A stretch of DNA of 64,000 nucleotides from Palsa-1447 sp964414785 (GTDB lineage: Bacteria > Verrucomicrobiota > Verrucomicrobiia > Opitutales > Opitutaceae), in NCBI GenBank assembly GCA_964414785.1, contig CAYPXZ010000004.1, forward strand, positions 62,001 to 126,000, written 5' to 3'. Each line of letters begins with the position of its first letter. Within the stretch, counting starts at the first letter, position 1. The notes beneath the pieces were generated by a model. It was not told the origin of the DNA. It made no database searches and saw only the letters and a list, made by a program, of their open reading frames with translations. This document shows, one piece after another, positions 42,904 to 50,510 of the stretch. The position numbers were made by a program, and so were the translations under genes.

Positions 42904-43176
42904 ATGTTCTCCGAACTCGTACGCCTCGTCAGCCGCCGCCCCGCCGGGGACTATGAGCGCGGATTCGTGCGCAGCCTCTTCGTCAGGCAGAAGTCGCCGA
43001 GGAACCCCCGGGTCGAGCGCGTGATCAAGGCCGGCTGGGCCGTGATCCTCGTCAAGAGCGCCGCCGTCGTCTGGCTGTTCGACCGCTACCACGTCCCGGT
43101 GAACCCGGTCTGGGTGATCGCCCCGACGGTCGCGTTCGCGGCGCTGTGCACGATGGTCTACCTGCTTCGGGACTAG
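42904..43176 (+). CDS. Small membrane protein, unknown
   Basis: A 90-residue protein with a polar, basic N-terminal half (VRSLFVRQKSPRNPRVERVI) and two hydrophobic segments near 45-60 (AVILVKSAAVVWLF) and 68-86 (VWVIAPTVAFAALCTMVYLL). No family was recognised. It lies between malQ and the DUF5069-gluconokinase gene, 18 bases before the latter, so it may be co-transcribed with it. The ATG at 42904 is the start consistent with the gap after malQ. Confidence 0.55.
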   Translation: MFSELVRLVSRRPAGDYERGFVRSLFVRQKSPRNPRVERVIKAGWAVILVKSAAVVWLFDRYHVPVNPVWVIAPTVAFAALCTMVYLLRD

Positions 43177-43194
43177 GTCCGAACCCCCCACCCC

Positions 43195-44148
43195 ATGCCC
43201 CGCGTCATCGGCCTGAGGAGCCCCCACGCAAAGGTAGGGCGCATTGTCGTCTTCGGGCGGATGCTCGACAAGATCCGCCTCCACGCCCGGGGGGCCCTCC
43301 CCGCCGAGTACCAGCCGAACCTGGGCGATGCCAGGCCACCGCTCTTCGACGGGCGGTGCTGCCGCTTCCTCGGCGTCGCCTACGGCGCGCTTCGGGAGCG
43401 CACGCTCGAGGGGGGCTGCGACGAGGAGATCCTCGCCTGGGCGCACGCCCACGGCTCGCCCCGGACCGACGAGGAATGCCTCATCTGGAACCAGTTCATA
43501 ACGAAGATCGGGTGGCGCGACGACCGGAGCGACATTGTCCGGCAGCGCGCCGTGGAATACGGGCTTGGCGACGCGCGGACCGAGACGTTCTGCGAGCTCC
43601 TCGACGTGGACGAGGGCCGGGCACCCGGCGCCACCCGCTCCTGGGAGGCTCCTCCCCTCTCCGTCGTCATCGTCATGGGGGTCTCCGGGTGCGGGAAGAC
43701 AACCGTGGGGCGCATCCTGGCCGAGAGGCTCCGCTGGGAGTTCCTCGAGGCGGACGAGCTGCATCCGCCCTCCAACATAGCGAAGATGGCCGCGGGTACG
43801 CCCCTTGACGACGCGGACCGCGCGCCGTGGCTTTCCGCGGTGCGCGCCGGCATCGAGGCGTGCACGGCGCGCGGAAGGAAGACCGTCGTCGCGTGCTCGG
43901 CGCTCAGGCAGGCGTACCGCCTCGCCCTCGCGCCCGATCCGTCCGACACCCGGTTCGCCCACCTGAGCGGCGACTTCGCGCTCATCAGGGGCCGCCTGGG
44001 CGGGCGGAGCGGGCACTTCATGAAGGAGGGCCTCCTGAAGTCCCAGTTCGAGGCCCTCGAGGCGCCCGCCGACGCCCTCTCGCTCGACGCCTCGCTGGCG
44101 CCCGATGTATTAATAAATAGGATACTTAACGTCCTCGGCCTCCCATGA
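43195..44148 (+). CDS. DUF5069-gluconokinase fusion protein
   Basis: A 317-residue protein in one uninterrupted frame. Residues 1-150 are DUF5069: GLRSPHAKVGRIVVFGRMLD then KIRLH, RCCRFLGVAYGALRER, CLIWNQFITKIGWRD and LDVDEGRAPG. Residues 157-317 are a GntK-type gluconokinase: VVIVMGVSGCGKTTVG (P-loop at 162-170), EADELHPPSNIAKMAAGTPL, LDDADRAPWL, RKTVVACSALRQAYR and GHFMKEGLLKSQF. The kinase half would convert gluconate to 6-phosphogluconate. DUF5069 normally stands alone, so its fusion to a sugar kinase suggests a sensory or regulatory partner domain, which is inference. Its stop overlaps the acylase ATG by four bases. Confidence 0.9.
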   Translation: MPRVIGLRSPHAKVGRIVVFGRMLDKIRLHARGALPAEYQPNLGDARPPLFDGRCCRFLGVAYGALRERTLEGGCDEEILAWAHAHGSPRTDEECLIWNQFITKIGWRDDRSDIVRQRAVEYGLGDARTETFCELLDVDEGRAPGATRSWEAPPLSVVIVMGVSGCGKTTVGRILAERLRWEFLEADELHPPSNIAKMAAGTPLDDADRAPWLSAVRAGIEACTARGRKTVVACSALRQAYRLALAPDPSDTRFAHLSGDFALIRGRLGGRSGHFMKEGLLKSQFEALEAPADALSLDASLAPDVLINRILNVLGLP

Positions 44149-46559
44149 CGAACCACCCAACAGCCCGACGGGTGCTCCGGCTGGCGGCGGTGCTCGCGGC
44201 CCTGCTGGCGCTCGGGGCCGCGGGGGCCGGCCTCTGGTTCAGGGGCAGGATCGCCGCGTGCCTGCCGAGGCTCGACGGGGCGTGGTCGCTGCGCGGCCTT
44301 GCCGCGCCGGTGAAGGTTTCGCGCGACGGCCTCGGCATCCCGACCGTCGCCGGCGCCAGCCGCCTCGATGTCGCGCGGGCAACCGGCTGGCTCCATGCGC
44401 AGGACCGGTTCTTCCAGATGGACACGCTGCGCCGAAGGGGCGCGGGGGAACTCTCGGAGCTCTTCGGGCCGGCGGCCCTCCAGCTGGACCGGGAGGCAAG
44501 GATGCACGGCTTCAGGCGCCTTGCGCGCGAGGTCCTCGCCCGCGAAACCCCGGCGCGGCGCGCCCTTGCCGCGGCCTACGCGGAAGGGGTCAACGACGGG
44601 CTCGCGGCCCTCGGCGCCAAGCCCTGGGAGTACGTCGTCCTCAGGACGCAGCCCCGTGCCTGGCTTCCCGAGGACTGCATCCTGATCACGTACGCGATGA
44701 CGCTCGACCTGCAGGAGGGCACGGGCCACTACGTGCGCAGCCTCGCGACCCTTCGCGACACGCTTGGCCCGGCTTCCCTCGCCTTCTTCGCCCCGGTATC
44801 GACCGAGGCCGACGCAGCCCTCGACGGCAGCCACCTGCCGCCGCCGCCCGTACCGCCGGCATACGAGGTGGACCTGCGCAAGCGCCCGGCCGATGACGGG
44901 GAAACCACTACCCGGGCGGCCGCGCCCGGCGCGTGGACCGAAGACCAGGCCCCCGGGTCCAATAGCTTCGCCGTGGCCGGGGCGCTCTCGGCCGGCGGCG
45001 GGGCCATGGTGGCCAACGACACCCACCTGCACCTCGGGGTGCCCAACATCTGGTACAGGATCTCGCTCCAGTGGCCGGGACACGAGGAGACGGGCGCGAC
45101 GATACCCGGCTCTCCCCTCCTTGTCGCCGGGAGCACGGGGCGCATCGCCTGGGGTTTCACGAATTCCAACGCCGGCGTCGGGGACGTCATCCTGGTCAAC
45201 CCGAGCGTCTCGCCCGATTTGTACCACGGACCGGACAACGGGGCCCTCGTCGCCTATGAGCGCCGGACGGAGTCCGTGCCCGTGCGCGGGGCGAAGCCGG
45301 TCGGCATGGAATTCACGTGGACCGCGTGGGGACCCGTCGTCGGTGACGGCCCCCATGGGCGCAAGCTTGTCTTCCACTGGACCGAGGACGACCCCGCCGC
45401 CACCAACATGGACATCCTGGAGCTCGAGGACGCGCCGGACGCCCTGGCGGCGGTCGCCGTGGCCCACCACGTCGGGATCCCCCTCCAGAACTTCGTCGTC
45501 GCCGACTCCGGCGGCCACATCGCGTGGACGGTCGCCGGGGCCGTCCCGAGGAGGGTGGGCTACGACGGGCGCCTGCCCGTCACATGGGCGTTCGGCGACC
45601 GCCGCTGGGACGGGTTCCTCCCCTCAGGCGACATTCCCGCGGTCGTCGACCCGGCCGACGGCATCCTTTGGACGGCCAACAACCGCATCGTCGGAGGCAA
45701 GGCCCTTGGCGCCCTCGGCGACTCGGGCTATGCGATCGCGGCCCGGGCGCGCCAGATCCGGGACGACCTGGTCGAGCTCGGGCGCGGCTCAAGGCCGGCG
45801 GTCCCCGCCGACCTCCTGGCCATCCAGCTCGACGACAGGGCCACGCTCCTTGAAACCTGGCACGCGCTGCTCGTCGACACCCTGCGCCCGGAGCTTGTCG
45901 CCCGGAAGTCCTCCCGCGCGGACATCCTGCGGGGCATCCAGAAATGGGAGGGGCGTGCGGACACGGGCTCGGTCAGCTACCGGGTCGTGCGCGCCTTCAG
46001 GCTCGCGGTCGCCCACCGGGTCTTCGACCCCATCTTCGCCCCGTGCGTCGAGCAGGACCCTGACTTCAACTGGGCGAAGTTCAACTACGAGCAGCCCCTC
46101 GAGACGATCCTAAGGGAGCGGCCGACCCATCTCCTCGACCCCGCGTTCGCCACGTGGGACGACCTGCTCGCGGCGGCCGTGGACGACGTCTCGGCGCTTT
46201 ACCGGAGAGAGGGCGCGGACCCCTCGCGCGCCACCTGGGGGGAGCGCAACACCGCGAGGATAGGCCATCCCCTCGCGCGCAACCTCCCCTCCTGGCTCTC
46301 CGGCTGGCTCAGCATGCCCTTCGAGCCGCTGGCAGGGGACTCCAACATGCCGCGGATCCAGGAGCCCTCGTTCGGGGCCAGCATGCGGTTCGTCGTCTCG
46401 CCGGGGCGCGAGGCGCAGGGCATCTTCCACATGCCGGGCGGGGAATGCTCGAACCCCCTCTCCCCGTACTTCCGCGCGGGCCACGGGGCCTGGGTCCGCG
46501 GCGAGCCCACCGCGTTCCTGCCCGGCGCGCCCGAGCACTCGCTCGCGCTCAACCCGTGA
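44145..46559 (+). CDS. Penicillin acylase family Ntn-hydrolase
   Basis: An 804-residue exported precursor, with N-terminal membrane/signal segment LRLAAVLAALLALGAAGAGL. In this family the chain self-cleaves before a serine that becomes the nucleophile: DQAPGSNSFAVAGALS places it at Ser272 after Gly271, giving an alpha subunit of about 240 and a beta subunit of 533 residues. NDTHLHLGVPNIWYRISLQW and AWGFTNSNAGVGDVIL follow as beta-chain active-site segments. Members hydrolyse amides such as N-acyl homoserine lactones, cephalosporins or aculeacins; substrate here is unknown. ATGA overlap with the DUF5069-gluconokinase gene means translational coupling. Confidence 0.85.
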   Translation: MTNHPTARRVLRLAAVLAALLALGAAGAGLWFRGRIAACLPRLDGAWSLRGLAAPVKVSRDGLGIPTVAGASRLDVARATGWLHAQDRFFQMDTLRRRGAGELSELFGPAALQLDREARMHGFRRLAREVLARETPARRALAAAYAEGVNDGLAALGAKPWEYVVLRTQPRAWLPEDCILITYAMTLDLQEGTGHYVRSLATLRDTLGPASLAFFAPVSTEADAALDGSHLPPPPVPPAYEVDLRKRPADDGETTTRAAAPGAWTEDQAPGSNSFAVAGALSAGGGAMVANDTHLHLGVPNIWYRISLQWPGHEETGATIPGSPLLVAGSTGRIAWGFTNSNAGVGDVILVNPSVSPDLYHGPDNGALVAYERRTESVPVRGAKPVGMEFTWTAWGPVVGDGPHGRKLVFHWTEDDPAATNMDILELEDAPDALAAVAVAHHVGIPLQNFVVADSGGHIAWTVAGAVPRRVGYDGRLPVTWAFGDRRWDGFLPSGDIPAVVDPADGILWTANNRIVGGKALGALGDSGYAIAARARQIRDDLVELGRGSRPAVPADLLAIQLDDRATLLETWHALLVDTLRPELVARKSSRADILRGIQKWEGRADTGSVSYRVVRAFRLAVAHRVFDPIFAPCVEQDPDFNWAKFNYEQPLETILRERPTHLLDPAFATWDDLLAAAVDDVSALYRREGADPSRATWGERNTARIGHPLARNLPSWLSGWLSMPFEPLAGDSNMPRIQEPSFGASMRFVVSPGREAQGIFHMPGGECSNPLSPYFRAGHGAWVRGEPTAFLPGAPEHSLALNP

Positions 46560-46630
46560 CCCCGCGTCCCCCGGATGAATTGAATTGTCCGGACGCGCGC
46601 ATAAGGGCTTAGTTTTGGCATTTGAGCGCC

Positions 46631-47323
46631 ATGAAGAAAAAGAAGCGCAGCCTGAACGTCTTCTTCGCCGGCGAGCTCTTCAACCTCAAGCACCTGATCG
46701 GCAACGCCTACCTCGCCGAGGCCATCTACGAGAAGTCCCACGGGACGTACCTCTGCCAGCTCCCCCAGGACTTCGACCCGAGGGGGACGACCCCGCGGAC
46801 GATCCGCGACCACCACATCCGCTCGCTCGTCGGTTGCGACCTTGCGCTCTTCAGCTTCGACGGACCCGACCTCGACAGCGGCACGCTCGCCGAGTTCATG
46901 ATCGCCAAGTTCGCGGACATCCCGTCCGTCATCCTGCGCAGCGACCGGCGCGGCGCCGGCAGCCGGACCTCGCAGTGGAACCCGATGGCGAACTACTACC
47001 CGAGGACGGCCATCCTCTCGCTGGACGGGCTCGGCTCCTACAAGGCGATCCTCAAGAAGCGCCACCGCAAGATCGACGAGGTCATCCGCCTGGCGGGGCA
47101 GCATAGCTCGGCCGACGCCCAGAGGATGTGCGACGACGTCGCGGCGGCGGTCGTCAGGGCCTTTGACCGGGTCCGGGAGATGCCCCCGGTCATGCCGCGG
47201 CACCTGCGCGAGGAGGTCTACAACTGGCTGCCGATGATGCCCGGCCTGCGCGGCAAGGAGAAGGCACTCCGCAAGGAGTTCGAGCACTACCTCGAGCAGA
47301 AGGTGCAGCGGGACCTCCTCTGA
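46631..47323 (+). CDS. Nucleoside 2-deoxyribosyltransferase
   Basis: A 230-residue cytoplasmic enzyme. LNVFFAGELFNLKHLIGNAY resembles the N-terminal substrate loop, and CDLALFSFDGPDLDSGTLAE carries the conserved D-x-D-x-G-T-x-x-E catalytic region of the nucleoside deoxyribosyltransferase fold. C-terminal residues are helical (RHLREEVYNWLPMMPGLRGK). It moves the deoxyribose between bases in nucleoside salvage. Start at ATG 46631 is preferred over the TTG at 46622. It sits seven bases before uracil phosphoribosyltransferase, which supports a base-salvage role. Confidence 0.8.
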   Translation: MKKKKRSLNVFFAGELFNLKHLIGNAYLAEAIYEKSHGTYLCQLPQDFDPRGTTPRTIRDHHIRSLVGCDLALFSFDGPDLDSGTLAEFMIAKFADIPSVILRSDRRGAGSRTSQWNPMANYYPRTAILSLDGLGSYKAILKKRHRKIDEVIRLAGQHSSADAQRMCDDVAAAVVRAFDRVREMPPVMPRHLREEVYNWLPMMPGLRGKEKALRKEFEHYLEQKVQRDLL

Positions 47324-47330
47324 CTCTCCC

Positions 47331-47948
47331 ATGCTGAGCGTCCTCAAACATCCCCTGGCCGAGCATATCATCACGCACTTGCGCGACAGGACGACGAAGC
47401 CGGCCACCTTCCGGACCCTTGCCTACCAGCTCACGCTGATGCTCGCGATCGACGCGACCCGCGACCTCGCGACCGAGGAGAAGATGGTCGAGACGCCCCT
47501 CGAGAGCACGCCCGGCCGGGTCCTCTCGACCCAGCCGATCGTCGTCGTCGCCATCCTCCGCGCGGGCGTCTCGATGGTCCAGCCCTTCCTCGACGTCTTC
47601 CCCGACGTGAGCGTCGGATACGTCGGCCTCGAGCGCGACCATGTCACCGCCGTCGCGAGGAGCTACTACTGCAAGCTGCCCCCGTTGGAGGGGCGCAGGG
47701 TCTTTGTCGTCGACCCGATGCTGGCGACCGGGGGATCCGCCGCGCAGGCGCTCGAGGTCGTCAAGCGCAGCGGCGCCGTCGCCCCGCGCCTGGTCTGCAT
47801 CATCGCTGCCCCGGAGGGCGTCGCCGAGGTGGCCACGCGCCACCCGGACGCCTCCGTCCACATCGGCGTCCTCGACCGCGCGCTCAACGACAGGAAGTAC
47901 ATCCTGCCGGGCCTCGGCGACTTCGGCGACCGCCTCTACGGCACGTAA
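47331..47948 (+). CDS. upp: Uracil phosphoribosyltransferase
   Basis: A 205-residue enzyme that makes UMP from uracil and PRPP. LSVLKHPLAEHIITHLRDRT opens the family. VVVAILRAGVSMVQPFLDVF is the core strand-loop, and FVVDPMLATGGSAAQALEVV is the PRPP-binding loop. HIGVLDRALNDRKYILPGLG then GDFGDRLYGT ends the protein in the uracil-binding flap. These match Upp closely. Next to nucleoside 2-deoxyribosyltransferase in one operon; together they recycle free pyrimidine bases. It converges with a DUF481 gene two bases later. Confidence 0.95.
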   Translation: MLSVLKHPLAEHIITHLRDRTTKPATFRTLAYQLTLMLAIDATRDLATEEKMVETPLESTPGRVLSTQPIVVVAILRAGVSMVQPFLDVFPDVSVGYVGLERDHVTAVARSYYCKLPPLEGRRVFVVDPMLATGGSAAQALEVVKRSGAVAPRLVCIIAAPEGVAEVATRHPDASVHIGVLDRALNDRKYILPGLGDFGDRLYGT

Positions 47949-47950
47949 GG

Positions 47951-49024
47951 CTAGTTCGCGGAGGGCTGGGCCCCCCAGGTCAGGATGAGCCTCGTGAAGT
48001 AGAGCGTCTCCATCTTGTCGACCCCGCCGACCGGCCTGCTGTAATAGTTGTTGGCGACGCCCGTGCTGAGCTTCCACAGCGACTTCGTGAGGGGGATCTC
48101 GTATCCGATCTCGTGGTTGATCACGAAATTGCCCATGTCGCGGAACGTCGGGTCAAAGGACACCTTGTCGCTCAGCTGGGAGCTGTTCTTGAACTTGCGC
48201 ATGTACTCGAACCCGACATCCGCGCCGGTTTCACTCAGGGGCGGCCCCTTGCCCGACGCGTACTGGTCATACCGGTAGGAAAGACCCACGCGTCCCGTGA
48301 TCTGCTCGTCCTTCTGCTTTACGAAGTCATAGCCAACGCCGCTCGCCGCGATGTCGTACAGGGTGATGAAATTGACCCGGTCGAACCCGCCCTCGTCGCG
48401 CACATACCAGGACCGGTTGGGCTTGTAGGTGTCGGCATAGTCGACCCCGGCCTTGAACTGGTCCGCGGAGACGTCGTTGTTGACCTCCTGGCGGGTGTAG
48501 GCCGTGTAGTACTGGAAGGTGTCGTTGGGCCCGGTCAGCTTCGCCTTGAAGTGGTAGCTCGTGGAGAGCTGCCTCTCGGTGCCCGTCCTGCCGTTGACGT
48601 CGCCCCCTGCCTCAAAGCTCCATTTGCGCCGGAGCGCCACGAGATCGGGGTCCTCCTGGCCCGCGGCCCACGAGGCCGACACGTTGCTCACCGCGCAGTC
48701 GATGGAATGCGTCGGGTTTGAAACCTGGAGCCTGTTCGGCGCGGTCGACGTGACGACGCCGACGACGCGCGAGCCGTCCGCGAGCCTTACCGCCACGGGG
48801 CGGTCGGTCGTGATCGAGGTCACCAGGGCCTGCTTCACCTCTATCTTCCCGGCGTAGTCGGTCTCGATCGTAATCACCCCTCCGTGGATGCTCGTGATCT
48901 TGCCGACCTCGCGCGCCCCGTTCTTGGTCTCGACGATGTCGGCATGGATCTGCGCCGCGCAGAATAGAATTGCACAGAAGAGGGGCCGCAGAAGGTGTGG
49001 GGATATCTTGGCTATTTTCATCAT
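47951..49024 (-). CDS. DUF481 outer-membrane-type protein (paralog 1)
   Basis: A 357-residue exported protein. The signal peptide is LLRPLFCAILFCAAQIHA. Residues 28-110 form a small beta domain (DIVETKNGAREVGKITSIHG and VVTSTAPNRLQV) repeated in its divergent neighbour. Residues 135-357 are a DUF481 beta barrel with alternating aromatic strands (SWYVRDEGGFDRVNFITLYD, GYEIPLTKSLWKLSTG), ending FTRLILTWGAQPSAN. DUF481 barrels resemble the salt-induced outer-membrane protein YdiY. Two ATGs (49024, 49021) are possible. It shares an intergenic region with its paralog. Confidence 0.8.
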   Translation of the reverse strand: MMKIAKISPHLLRPLFCAILFCAAQIHADIVETKNGAREVGKITSIHGGVITIETDYAGKIEVKQALVTSITTDRPVAVRLADGSRVVGVVTSTAPNRLQVSNPTHSIDCAVSNVSASWAAGQEDPDLVALRRKWSFEAGGDVNGRTGTERQLSTSYHFKAKLTGPNDTFQYYTAYTRQEVNNDVSADQFKAGVDYADTYKPNRSWYVRDEGGFDRVNFITLYDIAASGVGYDFVKQKDEQITGRVGLSYRYDQYASGKGPPLSETGADVGFEYMRKFKNSSQLSDKVSFDPTFRDMGNFVINHEIGYEIPLTKSLWKLSTGVANNYYSRPVGGVDKMETLYFTRLILTWGAQPSAN

Positions 49025-49429
49025 GTCGTCGACTTACGGACCTGACGCTCACGCGATTGATCCGGAAAGCTTTTTGGATTTGTTTTTGTTTTTTTGAGTG
49101 AGAACCCGTTCACCATCACGTTCCGATTTGCCAGCACTTTTTCCAGGATCCGGGAAATTCCTTAGAGATCGCGCCCCAAGGACCCAGGAACGGCCGAACC
49201 GTTTCCCCCGGATAGGGTCGAGGTGGCCCTCCCAAGGTCTATGAAGAACCGAACCCCAAATGCCCCGTGGTCCGCGGGGCACTCCCGGAAACCTCGGAAA
49301 CATCCTTGAGCAGGGCTGTCCCCCGACCTCGGCGAAAGGAACCCCCCGCCGAGCGGGGGGTTGTTATCAATTGACAACGTTTGCAATGCAACTGATTAAC
49401 GCCGTCCCTTTTTTCGCAAGATACCCAAC
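49025..49429. other. Structured intergenic region between divergent DUF481 genes
   Basis: 405 bases with no gene but much structure. TGCCCCG (49261-49267) pairs with CGGGGCA (49275-49281). AACCCCCCGC (49340-49349) pairs with GCGGGGGGTT (49353-49362) around CGA, followed by GTTATC, a terminator-like stem. A TTGACA box (49371-49376) lies 17 bases before GATTAA, pointing at the plus-strand DUF481 gene. Near 49070-49100 are T-rich runs upstream of the minus-strand paralog. Since both neighbouring genes point outward, a plus-strand terminator here would imply a small non-coding RNA or a leader. Confidence 0.5.
49371..49399 (+). promoter_or_regulatory. Candidate sigma-70 promoter for the DUF481 paralog
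   Basis: TTGACA (49371-49376), 17-base spacer, GATTAA (49394-49399), 31 bases before ATG 49430. The -35 box is perfect, the -10 only half-matching. It lies directly after the hairpin at 49340-49362. Confidence 0.4.
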
Positions 49430-50470
49430 ATGAACATAACCCGACTCCTACAAGGCCTTATCGCCCTCTCCATCGTCGCCCTCGGCGCCTCCTCACTGTC
49501 CGCCGATGTCGTTGAGACAAAAGACGGTTCCCGCATCGTGGGAAAAGTCTCAAAGATCGATGCGGGAACGATTACGGTGACAACAGGTTATGCCGGCGAC
49601 ATCGCGATCAAGCAGTCCGAGGTGACGGCCATTACGACCGACGCCCCGGTCGCCGTGCGCCTTACGGACGGAACCCGCATCGAGGGCAGAGTCTCGGGCG
49701 CCTCGGGCGCTCTGCAGGTGGCCGGGATCGACGGAACCATCAGCACCCAGGTCTCCCGGGTCGCCGCCTCATGGGAGGCGGGCGGCACGGACCCACAGGT
49801 CGCCGCGCTCCAAAGGAAGTGGAGCTACGAGGCCCATGTCGACGTGTCCGGCACCTCGGGCAACAAGAGCCAGCTGGGGACCGCGGCGGGGCTTCGCGCC
49901 ACGCTCACGGGCCCGAACGACGTCCTGATGTTCTACACCTCGTACGACCGGCAGGTCACCGAGGGGCAGAAGTCGGCCGACCAGTACAAGGCGGGCGTCG
50001 ACTACTCGAACAACTTCTCGGGCGGCAGCTCCTGGTTCGTGCGCGACGAGGGAGGGTTTGACCGCGTCATGGGCATCAAGTTCTACGACGTGGCCGCGGC
50101 CGGCTACGGCTTCGACGTCCTCAAGGCCCCGAACGAGACCCTGACGGCGCGCGCCGGCGTCTCGTTCCGCGACGACACCTACGCGAACCCCCTGACCCCG
50201 AACGTGAACGCGGCGGGCCTGGACTTCGAAATCAACCATGCCGCGAAGTTCGGCACCTCGAGCCTCGTCAACCGCATCTCGATCGTGCCCGCGTTCAGCA
50301 ACTTCTCCAACTTCACCCTCACCCACGAGAGCTTCTTCGAGATCCCGACGGCCAATCCCAACTGGAAGCTGCGCCTGGGCGTCAACAACGACTACAACAG
50401 CCGCCCTGGCACCGGGTTGAAGAAGCTCGACACTGGCTATTTCACGCGTCTCGTGCTCGACTGGCAGTGA
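49430..50470 (+). CDS. DUF481 outer-membrane-type protein (paralog 2)
   Basis: A 346-residue exported protein. LLQGLIALSIVALGASSLSA is the signal peptide. Its N-terminal beta domain (DVVETKDGSRIVGKVSKIDA, TEVRLTDGTRIEGRV-like segments) and DUF481 barrel (SSWFVRDEGGFDRVMGIKFY, FFEIPTANPNWKLRLGVNND) closely parallel the divergent paralog, so the pair came from duplication. The C-terminus ends FTRLVLDWQ. The N-terminal repeat with GxIV and DGxxxxG turns is like a small SH3-type beta unit in front of the barrel. Function unknown; salt or surface stress is a guess from DUF481. A -35/-10 candidate is just upstream. Confidence 0.8.
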   Translation: MNITRLLQGLIALSIVALGASSLSADVVETKDGSRIVGKVSKIDAGTITVTTGYAGDIAIKQSEVTAITTDAPVAVRLTDGTRIEGRVSGASGALQVAGIDGTISTQVSRVAASWEAGGTDPQVAALQRKWSYEAHVDVSGTSGNKSQLGTAAGLRATLTGPNDVLMFYTSYDRQVTEGQKSADQYKAGVDYSNNFSGGSSWFVRDEGGFDRVMGIKFYDVAAAGYGFDVLKAPNETLTARAGVSFRDDTYANPLTPNVNAAGLDFEINHAAKFGTSSLVNRISIVPAFSNFSNFTLTHESFFEIPTANPNWKLRLGVNNDYNSRPGTGLKKLDTGYFTRLVLDWQ

Positions 50471-50510
50471 TCGAAGCGCCGCTCACGCCGTGCGGCACAC
50501 CACGAAACCC

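Noticed and set aside
43380..45518. 712-codon minus-strand open frame
   Set aside because: Antisense to the gluconokinase fusion and the penicillin acylase, both of which carry active-site motifs.
46622..46630. TTG start for the deoxyribosyltransferase
   Set aside because: The ATG three codons later starts the basic N-terminus and needs no rare start codon.
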